Source: Heloderma charlesbogerti
Lineage: Eukaryota > Chordata > Lepidosauria > Squamata > Helodermatidae
Assembly: GCA_026122225.1 (NCBI GenBank)
Contig: JANEZZ010000519.1
Span: forward strand, 1,302,001-1,366,000
Direction of reading: 5' to 3'
Length of the DNA: 64,000 nt
Shown here: positions 34,510 to 44,599 of the stretch, piece by piece
Position numbering within the stretch: the stretch's first letter is position 1
How the letters are laid out: each line of letters begins with the position of its first letter
Notes under the pieces: generated by a model
Database searches by the model: none
What the model was told of the DNA's origin: nothing
Seen by the model: the letters and a program-made list of their open reading frames with translations, nothing else
Position numbers and translations under genes: made by a program

Positions 34510-35054
34510 TAATGGGGGAAATAAGGCTGCACCTGTGAAAACAGCTGAAGTAGAGGTTTCTACAGCCTCCCCAATACTAAGAGGTGGGAAAGAGAGATAG
34601 AGCTTAATGTCATCTTCATACTGATGACACTTTAGCCCAAATCTCTAGATGACTTCCTCCAGCAGTTTCACATGGTTATTAGAAAGCATGGGAGACAAGA
34701 TGGAACCTTGAGGCACCCCAGAGACCAATGGCCATGAAGTCTCCCAGTCCAGCACTACCTTCTCCTGAGTCCATCCTGCCAGAAAGGACAGGAACCACTG
34801 TGACACCGTGTCTCTCAGTCCCAGTCTGGAGAGGTGGCCCAGAAGGATACAATGCTCTATGGTAACCTTCTCCAACTTGGTGCCCTCCAAAAGTGTTGGA
34901 TTACAACTCCCATCATCCCTGACTATTGACCATGCTGGCTGTGGCTGAAGGGAGTTATAGTCCAAAACATCTGGAGGGTGCCAGATTGGGGGCATCTGGT
35001 CTATGGTATCAAAAGCTGCTGGGAGGTCTAAGAGAAGCAACACCATGGTCTACA
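34510..35054 (-). pseudogene. L2 LINE reverse transcriptase fragment (interrupted)
   Basis: On the minus strand the translation gives LLLLDLPAAFDTID (motif A), then after the MITE LLGHLSRLGLRDTVSQWFLSFLAG, WPLVSGVPQGSILSPMLSN (motif B) and, further on, a frame-shifted relic of the YADDTQ region near 34604-34635 (motif C). This is the L2/CR1-group order. The catalytic frame is broken by a 136-bp MITE and by small indels, so it is a dead fragment of roughly 400 coding bases. Confidence 0.88.
34855..35006. mobile_element. hAT MITE, 136-bp family, inserted in the L2 reverse transcriptase
   Basis: Element 34863-34998 is 136 bp. CTCTATGG (34855-34862) and GTCTATGG (34999-35006) flank it with 7 of 8 matches. 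Removing the element and one octamer rejoins the L2 coding sequence between motif A and the LLGHL block, which fixes the insertion order. Confidence 0.9.
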
Positions 35055-35469
35055 CTTTACAGCAGGGGTGGGGAACCTTTTTCAGCCCAAGGGCCAAATT
35101 GCAAAGGAGAAAGGTCTCAGGGAATGTGGGACCTATGTTCCATCTGTGGACAGGACCAAATGTGATGATTACTATGTTTAGCCTACTCAGAAGTAAGCAG
35201 GACAAGGCTTCTGCATGTCTACTCAATTGGCAGCACTTTCCACCAAATACCAAGCCTCTGTATGTCTACTCCCAAGTAAGCAGGTCTCCTGCCTACAAAA
35301 GGCACAGCTCAAAATCTTTGCAACAGCTCAATTCTTTGCTGGGTATTTAAAGAGTAATTGCCTTTACCTGCCCTCTTATCCCATCAGTGATAGGAGATAA
35401 CAGCAAAAGAAGCTTGTGGGACCTGATGAGGAACCCACAGAAAAGAGGTTCCCCATCCTTGCTGTACAG
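35055..35469. mobile_element. hAT element with CAGGGGTGGGGAACC terminus (399 bp)
   Basis: Element 35063-35461 starts CAGGGGTGGGGAACCTTTTT and ends AGGTTCCCCATCCTTG. CTTTACAG (35055-35062) and CTGTACAG (35462-35469) match at 7 of 8. The interior holds two 'tctactc(a/c)(c)aa' repeats related to the CAATCCTAT group. No transposase frame. Confidence 0.82.
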
Positions 35470-35597
35470 CACTGCCTGTAATTAATCACAACATGCACAT
35501 ACACACACACACACATCAACATCTCTAGTTAAAGCTGGGACGCTGGCAAAGACCTCAGTCTTGAGACTTGAGAGAGCTGTTGCCAGTCAACACAGAC

Positions 35598-35729
35598 CAG
35601 TCTTCCCCAACACAGTGCCCTCCAGATGTTTGGGGCTACAACTCCCACCAGCCCCAGTGAGCATGGCCGTCAGGAATGCTGGCAGTTGTGGGCCAAAGCA
35701 CCTGGAGGGGACCAGGTTGGGGATGGCTG
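35598..35729. mobile_element. hAT MITE, 136-bp family (132 bp)
   Basis: CAGTCTTCCCCAACACAGTG at the left and GACCAGGTTGGGGATGGCTG at the right. The flanking octamers no longer match. Confidence 0.8.
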
Positions 35730-35825
35730 ACCTAACCGAACGATTCTTGAGGTGTTCATAGCAAACTCTGAGAAGCATGGAAAACTGTGGTTCTGTTGGC
35801 AGTGTAAGTACAAAAAAGATTGGGG

Positions 35826-35902
35826 AAGACTGGAGTAGAGCCTACAGAGCTAGATGGACTGAAGATCTGACTTAATATAAGGCAGCTCCTTATGTCTTAT
35901 GG
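35826..35902 (+). repeat. tRNA-derived SINE, 3' fragment
   Basis: 'gagctagatggactgaagatctgacttaatataaggcagctccttatgt' is the 3' end of the SINE at 43686-43881. The head is missing. Confidence 0.75.
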
Positions 35903-36039
35903 CAGCCTTCCACAATCTGGTGCTGGATCAACCTAGTGGCAGACAACAACTCCCTTCATCCACAACCAACATGTGCTAGCTGGGGATGATAGGATTTGAA
36001 ATCCAACACATCTGGAGGGCACCAGGTTGGGGAAGGCTG
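35903..36039. mobile_element. hAT MITE, 136-bp family (137 bp)
   Basis: Starts CAGCCTTCCACAATCTGGTG and ends GGTTGGGGAAGGCTG. The octamers TCTTATGG and TTTTGTAG match at only 5 of 8. It lies directly at the 3' end of a SINE. Confidence 0.82.
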
Positions 36040-36481
36040 TTTTGTAGTAAGACATGATTAATGATGCAATATAAAAGAGGCAAAATTAATGAGACATGCT
36101 CCAGGCCTGACTGTGAAAAATAGGCACACTTGTTTTACATTAACAGAACCATGGATTCACAGAGTGATAGTGAGCCAGCTAGATGACTGAGCTATTGATT
36201 TAATGATACTTAACTCCAAGGTAGAATATTTAGGACTGCAGCCTTAATTGTTTCCTTTTGGGTGTATCAAATGAATTCAGGATTCAGAAATCATAAGGTT
36301 GCTCAATTTCTCTTATTTTAAAAGAATGCCCTTTATTTCAGAACATCCCCCATGAAACATAAGGGGCACCCTTTATATTAATTACCACCACACTAAGATG
36401 TCATTTACTTTGTTGATAAAATCCATTCACAGTCACATCACTAGAGTTTATACAAGTTGGAAAGACAACAAACACGTTAAC
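36040..36481. other. intronic DNA, nothing assignable
   Basis: AT-rich, no feature recognised. Confidence 0.4.
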
Positions 36482-36535
36482 AACTTGGCCTTGTAGGCCC
36501 CTTCCAACCCTACCATTCTACCATTCTATGAACTC
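36482..36535 (+). repeat. CR1 LINE 3' terminus (short)
   Basis: 'ggccttgtaggccccttccaaccctaccattctaccattctatga' is the last 45-50 bases of CR1. Confidence 0.8.
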
Positions 36536-37555
36536 ATCACCTCCCGCTTGGCCATTTTGAGTAATTGGCGGATGCAATAAAGAGGAACCTCAATAGTTGA
36601 ACCTGGATGATAATTATGACATGCAAATACAAACTTGCTCACATTCGCCGGTCCAAATCATGTCTTCCAGAAATGAGCAAATATTGCAAGTATTTCAGCA
36701 AACATTAGACACAACCAAGCGTAAGAATTGGAAAAAAAAAACCATAAAGGATGTCTAGTGTCATCATTCGCCGCTCAGGATACAAATAAAAAGAAAGACA
36801 ATGGAAAGAATAAAGTTCAACCTAGTCAACCCCAAGATAGACGTGCACACCTCCAATATAATGTCTAAACACGACCTAAATCTTAATATTCTCACAAGGC
36901 TGAAAACAATCCAAATATAAATGGGTAAACAAATCACATGGCAAGGTCTATTTGAAGGTTAGTCCTGGTAGGAAACAAAGGGTTCAGAAACAAAGGCCAT
37001 TCAACCTGTAAGCAATGGAAGATAAAAGAATTCCTTGCTTGACAGTGATAGCTTCAATCCCAGTCATTCTTAACCCAAATTTCATCTTTGTTACTAAAGC
37101 TGCAATCCCATACCCACATAACATGGAGTGAGTCCCAATGAGCTGTCCAAACAGACATATATATAGGAATGCACTGCTAATTGTCTGCAAGTCTTCCACC
37201 AGTAGGATAAACAGCTTTATAAATGACTGGCAGAATATGAGAAGAAACCCAATTATTCACGCTGGATGGAACGGGGAGTCTGTACTACTTACATGCGTTT
37301 TGCTAAGTACTAATTATGCCTATTTCTTTCTGACATCCAATCATAAGAAATACAAGAGGCCATTTTCCCTGCAGTTAGCTGGCTCCAGGTCGTCTATTAA
37401 AAACAATAGTCCAACACAGGTTTTGTTTTTATAACCATTATTTTTCATTTTCTACATTTCTGAAGAATAAAATGGAACATTCAGGTAGTTTCATGACACA
37501 CAGAAAAGGAATTGTTGCTAAAATGGCTAGGGTAAGAAAAACTATTATTTATCAG
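36536..37555. other. intronic DNA, nothing assignable
   Basis: Low-complexity AT-rich sequence; no gene or repeat recognised. Confidence 0.4.
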
Positions 37556-37645
37556 GAGAAACAAGTCCCACTGAGTTCAATGGGACTTACTCCCAGGTAA
37601 TCATGTATAGGACGCTGAGTAGACATGTATAAGATTAATTGAATA
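37556..37645. mobile_element. CAATCCTAT-group MITE fragment
   Basis: 'caagtcccactgagttcaatgggacttactcccaggtaatcatgtatagga' is the core of the repeat. Its centre GAGTTCAATGGGACTTAC recurs at 59590, 63930 and 39395 with small changes. Confidence 0.65.
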
Positions 37646-37744
37646 TAAATAATTACAGCACAATCTAGTATCTCCAGATAGTCACTACCATAAAATAAAC
37701 CATGTGGATTCTATCATGTTGAAAGCAAAGCATGTTCTAGTTAA

Positions 37745-37820
37745 GTAATAAGAGAAGAACAGAGAAGATTGAGAGAAGAAGAGATTGAAGAAGATTGAAG
37801 AGAAGAAGATTGAATCTTCA
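37745..37820. repeat. Purine-rich GAAGATTGAA repeats
   Basis: Several direct copies of GAAGATTGA and GAGAAGAAG, ending with an inverse 'ttgaatcttcaa'. A short local expansion. Confidence 0.75.
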
Positions 37821-38237
37821 AAGCATTTTACCATCTTTACCTCATTTGCCCTCACAACATTATGCCTGCTTTAGAGACTGAAGGAATAAGGTTGAGAAAT
37901 AACAACTTGCCCAAGACCACTCAAACTATGACTCAGCTGGAATGTCAATGATCTTCTCCCACTGTCCACTAAATCTTAACAAAACTCTTTGAAAGTGATG
38001 CTTTGTCTTCTCCAAGAGGCTCATATTTTCCTTAGCACTTGTTGCTTTAAAACACACATATATGAAAAAGGCAAGTGCCAAGTTAGGATTAGATCAGAAA
38101 CAAGTGCTTTTTAAAAATCCTGCAGTAATATGAACTAGGTTTCTTCAGATATGCAACCTGTACAAAGGAATTCCACTTCTGCAAATCAGTTCTCCCATAA
38201 GTTTTGTTCTCAACTTATAGGTGAGGCATCAGGAACC

Positions 38238-38356
38238 AGGTAGACAAGCTGGTGCCCTACAGATGTTTTGGACTACAACTCCCATAATCTGACCATTGAC
38301 CTGAGGCTTAGGGGAGTTATAATCCAAAACCTCTGTAGAACACCAGGTTGCCTGCC
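38238..38356. mobile_element. hAT MITE, 136-bp family (diverged)
   Basis: 'ctggtgccctacagatgttttggactacaactcccataatctgaccattg' faces 'ggggagttataatccaaaacctctgtagaacaccaggttgcctg'. The ends are mutated. Confidence 0.72.
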
Positions 38357-38374
38357 TTACACTTACCTGGAAGG

Positions 38375-38430
38375 AAGTCCACTGAACCCAATGAGACTGA
38401 TTTCTGAGTAATGTATAGGATTGCACTGTT
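38375..38430. mobile_element. CAATCCTAT-group MITE fragment
   Basis: 'aagtccactgaacccaatgagactgatttctgagtaatgtataggattgcact' is the right half of this small repeat. Confidence 0.6.
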
Positions 38431-38696
38431 AATCACAGAATAATTGTGGGCCACACAGTCTATTCATCCCTGTGATGAATTTCAAATTATGTAACTGCCA
38501 CTTAATAATGGACCAGTTATACATTTCTGCATGACTAAGTGAGTTACTCTCTCTTCTCTTTTGATTGTTTTTTTTGTTTTTTTGTTTGTTTTGGCTCTGT
38601 TTCCTAATCCATTGTAGAACTGCCTTTTCCACAGGAGTATGGCCTGCAATAATATGCACTAAAGAAAATATGACCATTATATTATTAGTAGTCTAT

Positions 38697-38830
38697 GGGT
38701 AAAATCCAATGTAAGTCCTACTGAGAGTAGACCCATCAAAATGAATAGGATTTAAGTTAGGCATGACTAACTTAAATCCCATTCACTCCAATGGGTCTAC
38801 TCTTAATAGGACTTATGTTGGATTTTACCC
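38697..38830. mobile_element. Foldback MITE (134 bp), GGGTAAAATCC ends
   Basis: GGGTAAAATCCAATGTAAGTCC at the left is the inverse of the right end GGACTTATGTTGGATTTTACCC. The arms continue through 'actgagagtagaccca', 'tgggtctactcttaat' and 'aatgaataggatttaagtta', 'taacttaaatcccattcact'. It is palindromic for nearly all its length. No clear target duplication. Related to 3247-3330. Confidence 0.82.
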
Positions 38831-39374
38831 CATACGTTCCATCACTTTTAACAATGTCATCCTCACTTCTTATTTTTAATGGCCCATATTAGTGATGGAG
38901 TTCCCGTAGTGCGAGGGGTTACGATTTATAAACAATTTAAATAAAGGCCAAGCACACTATTACATAAAAGTTAGCGGGGAAATTAATTAGTGGCAGCACT
39001 TCTACAACTGTACTACCACTGACAGGCCAACTCTGGATATCTTATGCAGGGGGAAGACAGGAAAGGCTACATATATTCTGCATTTCCTGGTTACTGTCAT
39101 TCCAGTGAGTGCAAGAATGTTGGCAGACGCCCAGAGTGAGGCAGCTATGCATCTCTGGGACGATGTGCAAGTGCCACTCTTGGTGTCAATGGCATGCTCC
39201 AGGAAATGTAATTTGTTTGTGCTTCTTACATTCACATGTAGCACTGCCACTCTGAATACCACTACCTTTTTATGGCTTATTCATGTCTACGCGGATGGAC
39301 GTTCCCATTCATTGGGAACACATCCAAGTAAATGTGCATCAAATTGCTATCGTGGGCTGCAATACTGTACACAC
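38831..39374. other. intronic DNA, nothing assignable
   Basis: Open frames of about 90 codons on both strands (39002-39377) are reciprocal chance frames. Confidence 0.4.
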
Positions 39375-39535
39375 TGACCTGGGATTAAGACTCATTGAAC
39401 TCAACGGGACTTAACTTTGAGTATACATGGGTAGGATTGGGCCATACAAATTCAATCCTATGCATATTTATTTGGAAGTACATCCCACTGAAATTAATGG
39501 GCTTTCTTAGTCTACATTGTTGGGATTAAGCTGTG
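39375..39535. mobile_element. CAATCCTAT-group MITE, two copies head to head
   Basis: 'ttgaactcaacgggacttaactttgagtatacatgggtaggattgggcc' is followed at once by 'caatcctatgcatatttatttggaagtacatcccactgaaattaatggg'. The two share the CAATCCTA junction in opposite orientation. Confidence 0.6.
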
Positions 39536-39654
39536 AGGCTTTTATACAGCGTTTCAGCAGACTACATGTCAATGTGCCATTGACATGAACATAAAGAGCC
39601 CCACCGGATCAGACTAAAGCATGTCTATTTTCCCTACTGTTGACAACGTTATGA

Positions 39655-39750
39655 CATTGACCAGCTCCCATCAACCCCAGCAAACATGGCCACTGGTCAG
39701 GAATGCTGGGAGATATAGTCCAAAATATCTGGAGGCCACTAGGGTGGACT
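39655..39750. mobile_element. hAT MITE, 136-bp family (right two-thirds)
   Basis: 'ccatcaaccccagcaaacatggccactggtcaggaatgctgggagatatagtccaaaatatctggagg'. The left terminus is lost. Confidence 0.65.
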
Positions 39751-39816
39751 ATATGCTGACTATATGCTGTTAGTCTTTGAAATATCTGGCAAGTGATCAC
39801 CACAGCCAGCACACAG

Positions 39817-40322
39817 TGCAATCCTATACATACCTACAAAAAAGTAAGCCCCACTGTATTCAATGGGGCTTATTCTTTATGGAGGGAGCAATCCTATCTG
39901 GATAGACTGTCGCCTCCGAGCCCAGGGGTGACCTCCTCTCCAGTGCAGGGCGGGAGGCGTGCTGAGGAACGGATCTCCTCCTCGCTCCCCCCGCCCTGCT
40001 TTCATGGCTAGACAGACAATTTCGGCTGTCTAGCCACAGGACCTCGGAGCGTGGGAAGTGGGAGCCGGACAACACATAGGATGTAACATACCAGCATTTC
40101 CGACCTCTCCGCCCCGCCCCCAGGAACACTCCATTTTCACCGCTCCGCGCTGCTCTTGCGAGCGCAGAGCCGATCTGCGCTGTCTACTAGGCAGCGCGGG
40201 AGGGGGTAGGGGTCATTTCTGTGAGAACCGACCTCGGAGCGCGGGCTCCAAGGTTGGTTCCCAGGAACCGACCTATCCTATGGCCCTCTAGCTGCTGACT
40301 AGCAGCCATAGGATTGCGCCCT
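39817..40322. mobile_element. GC-rich element with CAATCCTAT inverted ends
   Basis: An ordinary small MITE copy (39817-39885) is followed by a roughly 430-bp GC- and CpG-rich block running from GGGAGCAATCCTATCTGG (39885) to CCATAGGATTGCGCCC (40306-40321). The two ends are inverse of each other. Inside are 'ggctagacagac' and 'gtctgtctagcc'-like arms (40007-40034), two 'gacctcggagcg' copies (40041 and 40231) and repeated 'aaccgacct'. It looks like a non-autonomous DNA transposon of the same end type, but no target duplication was found. A CpG island call by simple composition would be misleading here. Confidence 0.55.
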
Positions 40323-40585
40323 AAGTGCTATTAGTATTGCAGCTTCAAATGGGAGTTGTCCCAAATGCTGATGAAGGTAAAATATCTACCCAGGAATATA
40401 ATTTCTGTTTAGACATGTGAAGTAAGGTACAGAGATTGTATGTTTCTACGTATCGGTTTTATGAAGAGCATATCAAATAGTTTATTTCTTCCAGATCCTT
40501 AAGAAACGTTTAAGATAGACCCATTTTCCTGTGGGATTATAAATACAAAACCTATTCTCTCTGCCTAATATATCAGTGCCTGATT
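40323..40585. other. intronic DNA, nothing assignable
   Basis: AT-rich, no feature recognised. Confidence 0.4.
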
Positions 40586-40645
40586 TTATTTATTTATTTA
40601 TTTATTTATTTCTATACCGCCCAATAGCCGAAGCTCTCTGTTTAT
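40586..40645 (-). repeat. L2 LINE 3' terminus with (ATAA)n tail
   Basis: On the minus strand it reads 'cagagagcttcggctattgggcggtatagaaataaataaataaa'. The tail forms the TTTA run at 40587-40612. Confidence 0.85.
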
Positions 40646-43407
40646 CAGACATCTCTGTGTCTGATAACACAGACCAGATGGACAATGAACTCTACAAAAA
40701 TTAAACCGAACTGACAGTATGAAGAAAAATGTGCTGAAAGCAGAAACAATCAGTTTAAAGATTGTGGTGTCAGGATTATTAAAATCACATGCTGTTGTGT
40801 TATTCATTTTTTCATGGAAGCAAGCTGACTGGTACTCCCTGCGTAGTGCAACACAATGTTTTTTACATTACCTATCCTTATTTTAAAACTTTTTTTGCAT
40901 CTACAAGCTTCTTCAGCTATAAGCCAATTTTAGATAGACTGTTTGCAATTCTGTAATTTTATTAAAATGCTGGCCTCTGCTAGATGTGCATACAGCATTA
41001 TAGTTTTCTATTCCAGCTGGGTAGTAGCAGAAGGCAAAATCTGGTGTATTACTGTAACAACTATTACTTCATTGTGCCAAGCAACTCCTTTCTTTAAAGT
41101 AGAGGAAAAGCTGCCATGTCTTGTTTACATGACTGAAAAGGCCACAATCCAAAAACACTCACCTGAGAGTAAGTCCAACTGAACTCTATGAGGCTTACTT
41201 CAGCGTAGACAAGCATAGGATTGTAGAACTCAGCCAACCCCCCTGCATGTTTCCTCATGAGTAAAGTGAAGTAATAATAAAGCCCAGAAATTTTAATGGA
41301 AGTTACTTCAAAGTAAGTGTGCCTAAGGTTTCATCCTAATGGAACAGACCACAATGTGATTAATGAAGCACTAAAAAATTCAATAGCCACATGAATAGTT
41401 CTAGTAGTCAAGAGACGTGTTGCTATCCTTAGTTCTGACCTTGTTAATTAGGTCGGTCTCCCTCTCTCGTCTCTCTCTGTGTGTGTATTTATGTACCTAG
41501 CACTTTAAACCTCATACCACAACTAGTTAGCCTGTAATGTGTCACACTATAGTTGTCTCATTACAAGTATTGTCTGTGTTTGTATTTCATGCAAAAGAAA
41601 AGCCAAATACATCGATCTGTTATATCGGAGTTGATACTGGACTATAGCAAATGACACATCCCTGCTATCTACCCCAGTTAACTGTTTCCTAGCCACATAC
41701 TTGTGATCTTCAATTGTCTTGCCATACAACTGCATGGTTTCTGTTAAAAAAAAAAAAAGTGCTCCAAAAATGATGAAGCATTGTTTACAATGCACAGCTG
41801 GCATAGCCAAAGCACAGTGTGTTTGGTTACTTTACAAATCACCTGCACTTTTCAAACAGGATTGGAACTCAGGCCCTTAACTCTTTGATGAATTACACCT
41901 TCTCTACTAGACAACAGTGCCCCCTATACTCAGTTTACATTTATATCATTTTCCTTCTTGCAATGTGCCCTGTAATGGAACACTTTCATTAAGGTAGGGG
42001 AGGAAAAAAAAGTCCAGACATTGAACTGATATCGTTCGTTTTGTCTTTAAGCACTACTTGGAACACAGGTTTTGTTCACATAGGTTTAGCCCTGTAAGGA
42101 GATTGCTCAATCTATCCCCACTGGATAAGCTTATTAAACAAAGCACTCCAAAAAGATATCATTTTTATTTGACAGGTACTCAGTTGAATACAATCCCCTT
42201 ATCCCCAGACACATATTGCATCTACTGAAGATAATGACAAAACACCAATGAATTCAAACAGGACTAGCGTGACTCCTAAAAAGAGGATATACATTCAAAA
42301 ACGTTTGTAACTACTTGAGTGATGTGGACACTTGACAGACACTGATTTGGTTACCAGAGAGATTGGCATTCTGCTTAAGAGAAATAAGCATCAGACATGG
42401 ATATCTTTTAGAGATGTTAGTTCTTGCCTAAGTGTTGAACAACATATGAGACATAACAGAGTAATGAAATACCGTTCCCATTTCATAGAATAAAGCATTA
42501 CACGCATCAGTGCTACAACTTAGCAGCATTTCTATTTCCACTGGAGTGCCTTCTCTGTTCTCTCTCTCTCACACACTGTTATTATATACATATCCACTTG
42601 TGCAACTTGGACAGCAGGAAGCAAATTACAGATATCAACAAAGCCAGATTCTCAACTAGCATAAGCTACAATGAAAACATATTTGAATTTATTCAAACTG
42701 GGACTCCTCTACAGTCTCCTAATGGTCTTAACTAAGTCATTTCTCAGAAAACATTTTTAAGATTACTGAAAAATGTGGAGCATGGGCGGGATGAACAGGT
42801 CCTTGAAAACAATTGTATCATACAGGTTCACTGATCAGAAAGCCAAGATTGGCTGCTGCTCCCTGCAGAGTGCGGTAAAGCTAGGTTTGCTGCTGTGTAA
42901 TGTGTGAAATGGTCCTTATCCTGATTCTATAAAGTACAATTCAATATTGCATCTTTGCTATCAAGAGATAAAGGATAAAGGTGCCATATGGTGCACCTTC
43001 TGTCCTTGGTGGTTTGCAGCGCTCCTAAAACAGACAGATGATTATCAAGAACAGATAGGATTTCCAGAGTTCTCTTAATGTCTTCACTGTGTTAAACTGA
43101 TTCATTCTCTTGCCTTACAACTTCAGTCCAAATGTATGCATGCCCACCACCTTCCCAGAACACTCTGTGCATCTGATCAAGTGGCTTGTTGTCCGAGAAA
43201 GCACAGGCCAGCCACCAGAAGCTGGTTTAGAATTGTCACCTTTTGAAATGGCTTCTAGCAGGGTTCCTGTGCCGTTAAAACTGAGTGGTAGTCAGAAATT
43301 CCAAAGGCGAAAGCATTTTCAGGCATGGAGGTCCAATGATGCAGGCTCACCTGTTGAATTTCTGCCAGCCACACAGCTCTTTAAGGCACAGGAACTCTGC
43401 CAGGGGA
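40646..43407. other. intronic DNA, mostly unassigned
   Basis: CAATCCTAT-group remnants lie at 41160-41225 and 41280-41335 ('gagagtaagtccaactgaactc', 'catcctaatgga'). A CT/GT microsatellite lies at 41459-41488. 41840-43400 has no recognised repeat or gene. Confidence 0.4.
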
Positions 43408-43424
43408 AAATAATAATAATAATA

Positions 43425-43460
<36 letters not shown>
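43408..43460. repeat. (TAA)n-(TTA)n inverted microsatellite
   Basis: About 6 AAT units switch to about 12 ATT units, so the tract can fold on itself. It opens a chance frame with a poly-Ile run. Confidence 0.92.
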
Positions 43461-43685
43461 GGCAACTACAGTGACCTTTATTTTACAGGAATATCCCTGA
43501 TGTTAAAGTACTTAACACAACACCCACTTCCCTGGAACGCCACAAAACAAAATTCCAAGCCTATCAACTACTGTACTCTTTAGCATTGACAGATCCATTC
43601 TCCCTATGTGTGTATTTGTGTGTGTGTACATCAAAGAGAGTCTATAGCCAAACTCTCACTCTCTCATTTTTTTTAACAGCTGGGA

Positions 43686-43881
43686 GGGGCCATAGCTGAG
43701 TGTGATAGAGCACATGCTTGGCAAGCAAAAGGTCCCAGGTTCAATACCTGGCTTCTCCACGAAGGGCAAGGAAAGAATCTTGCCTGAAACCCTGGAGAGC
43801 TGCTGCCAGTCAGTACTGACAATACTGGGCTAGATGGGCCAATGGTCTGACTCAGTATAAGGCAGTTTCCTAAGTTCCTAA
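43686..43881 (+). repeat. tRNA-derived SINE
   Basis: The head GGGGCCATAGCTGAG...GATAGAGCA is tRNA-like with an A-box position. GGTTCAATACC (43739-43749) is a B box. The body 'tgcctgaaaccctggagagctgctgccagtcagtactgacaatactgggctagatgggcc' and the 3' end 'ggtctgactcagtataaggcagtttcctaagttcc' define the family. Other copies lie at 58878-59062 (+), 22865-23150 (-) and 54626-55172 (-). I do not assign a Repbase name. Confidence 0.85.
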
Positions 43882-44560
43882 CTTTTTTTATCATTGAACT
43901 ACCATTTGAAAACATTAAACCTTTCAGCAGCAAACTGCTTTGAGCAAAACTGTTCAGCTTCAATACATCTGCTGCTAATCGAAATCTTTTCTTGAGCTTG
44001 CTATAATCCCCACCCCCGCTTTTTAAAAGGCACCAAAAACACTCCCTCACTCCCCTTCCCACTAAAGAAAACCTGCTGGGGGTCACCTTTAGAAACCGAT
44101 TCTTTAAACGGGGAGCAGTCAAATGAAGAAAAAAGAACAGCATGCCGCATTTTCCAGCCTCCCCCCAAAATGCAACTGGGGTGCAAGATGCTTTGTTTCC
44201 ACATGAGGCTCAGAGTTGGAACATCCATTTTTTTTGGACTGGCACCAAGGATCCTTCGGGTTTCCATACGTTTCTGTGGTTGCGCTGGGTGCTTCCTAGA
44301 GTAAAACCGTATTTCTAAATGTTGAGCCCTACTTCTTGGCTGCCCTCCTGTGTGTGCATTTCGTACACATGCATACAGTACACATTCTTACTTGAGAACT
44401 CCTTTGCAAAGCAGCGGAGGGCATGGGATCTCTCCCTCCCCCCCCCCCCGTTTTCTTTGGCATAATCTAATAACCTGACAGGAAAATAGAATAAGGCAAA
44501 AACGCTGCAGCTCGCACGATACAAGAAAAAGAACTATTCAACAGATATCCAAGAAATCTT
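43882..44560. other. 5' part of PLPP3 intron 1 near the CpG-rich block
   Basis: GC content rises gradually toward the exon. C tracts occur at 44440-44450. Minus-strand open frames (43673-44524) have no recognisable domain. Confidence 0.4.
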
Positions 44561-44599
44561 GAAATACTCCTGCGAGTAATTCTTGCAAAACCGATCGGT

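Noticed and set aside
3332..36039. Regularly recurring short palindromes that could suggest a CRISPR-like or satellite array
   Set aside because: Spacing is irregular, each copy has its own target duplication, and copies diverge individually; they are dispersed MITEs.
39888..40310. Second CpG island suggesting an alternative promoter
   Set aside because: The block is bounded by inverse transposon-type ends and has no associated exon, so a mobile element is the simpler reading; kept as a finding because it is unproven.
43110..43583. 157-codon plus-strand frame with a long Ile run
   Set aside because: The run is simply the ATT microsatellite in frame; there are no domains or exon signals.
43686..43760. 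tRNA-like sequence with A and B boxes
   Set aside because: It is the head of a SINE with the full SINE body attached, and does not form a complete tRNA.
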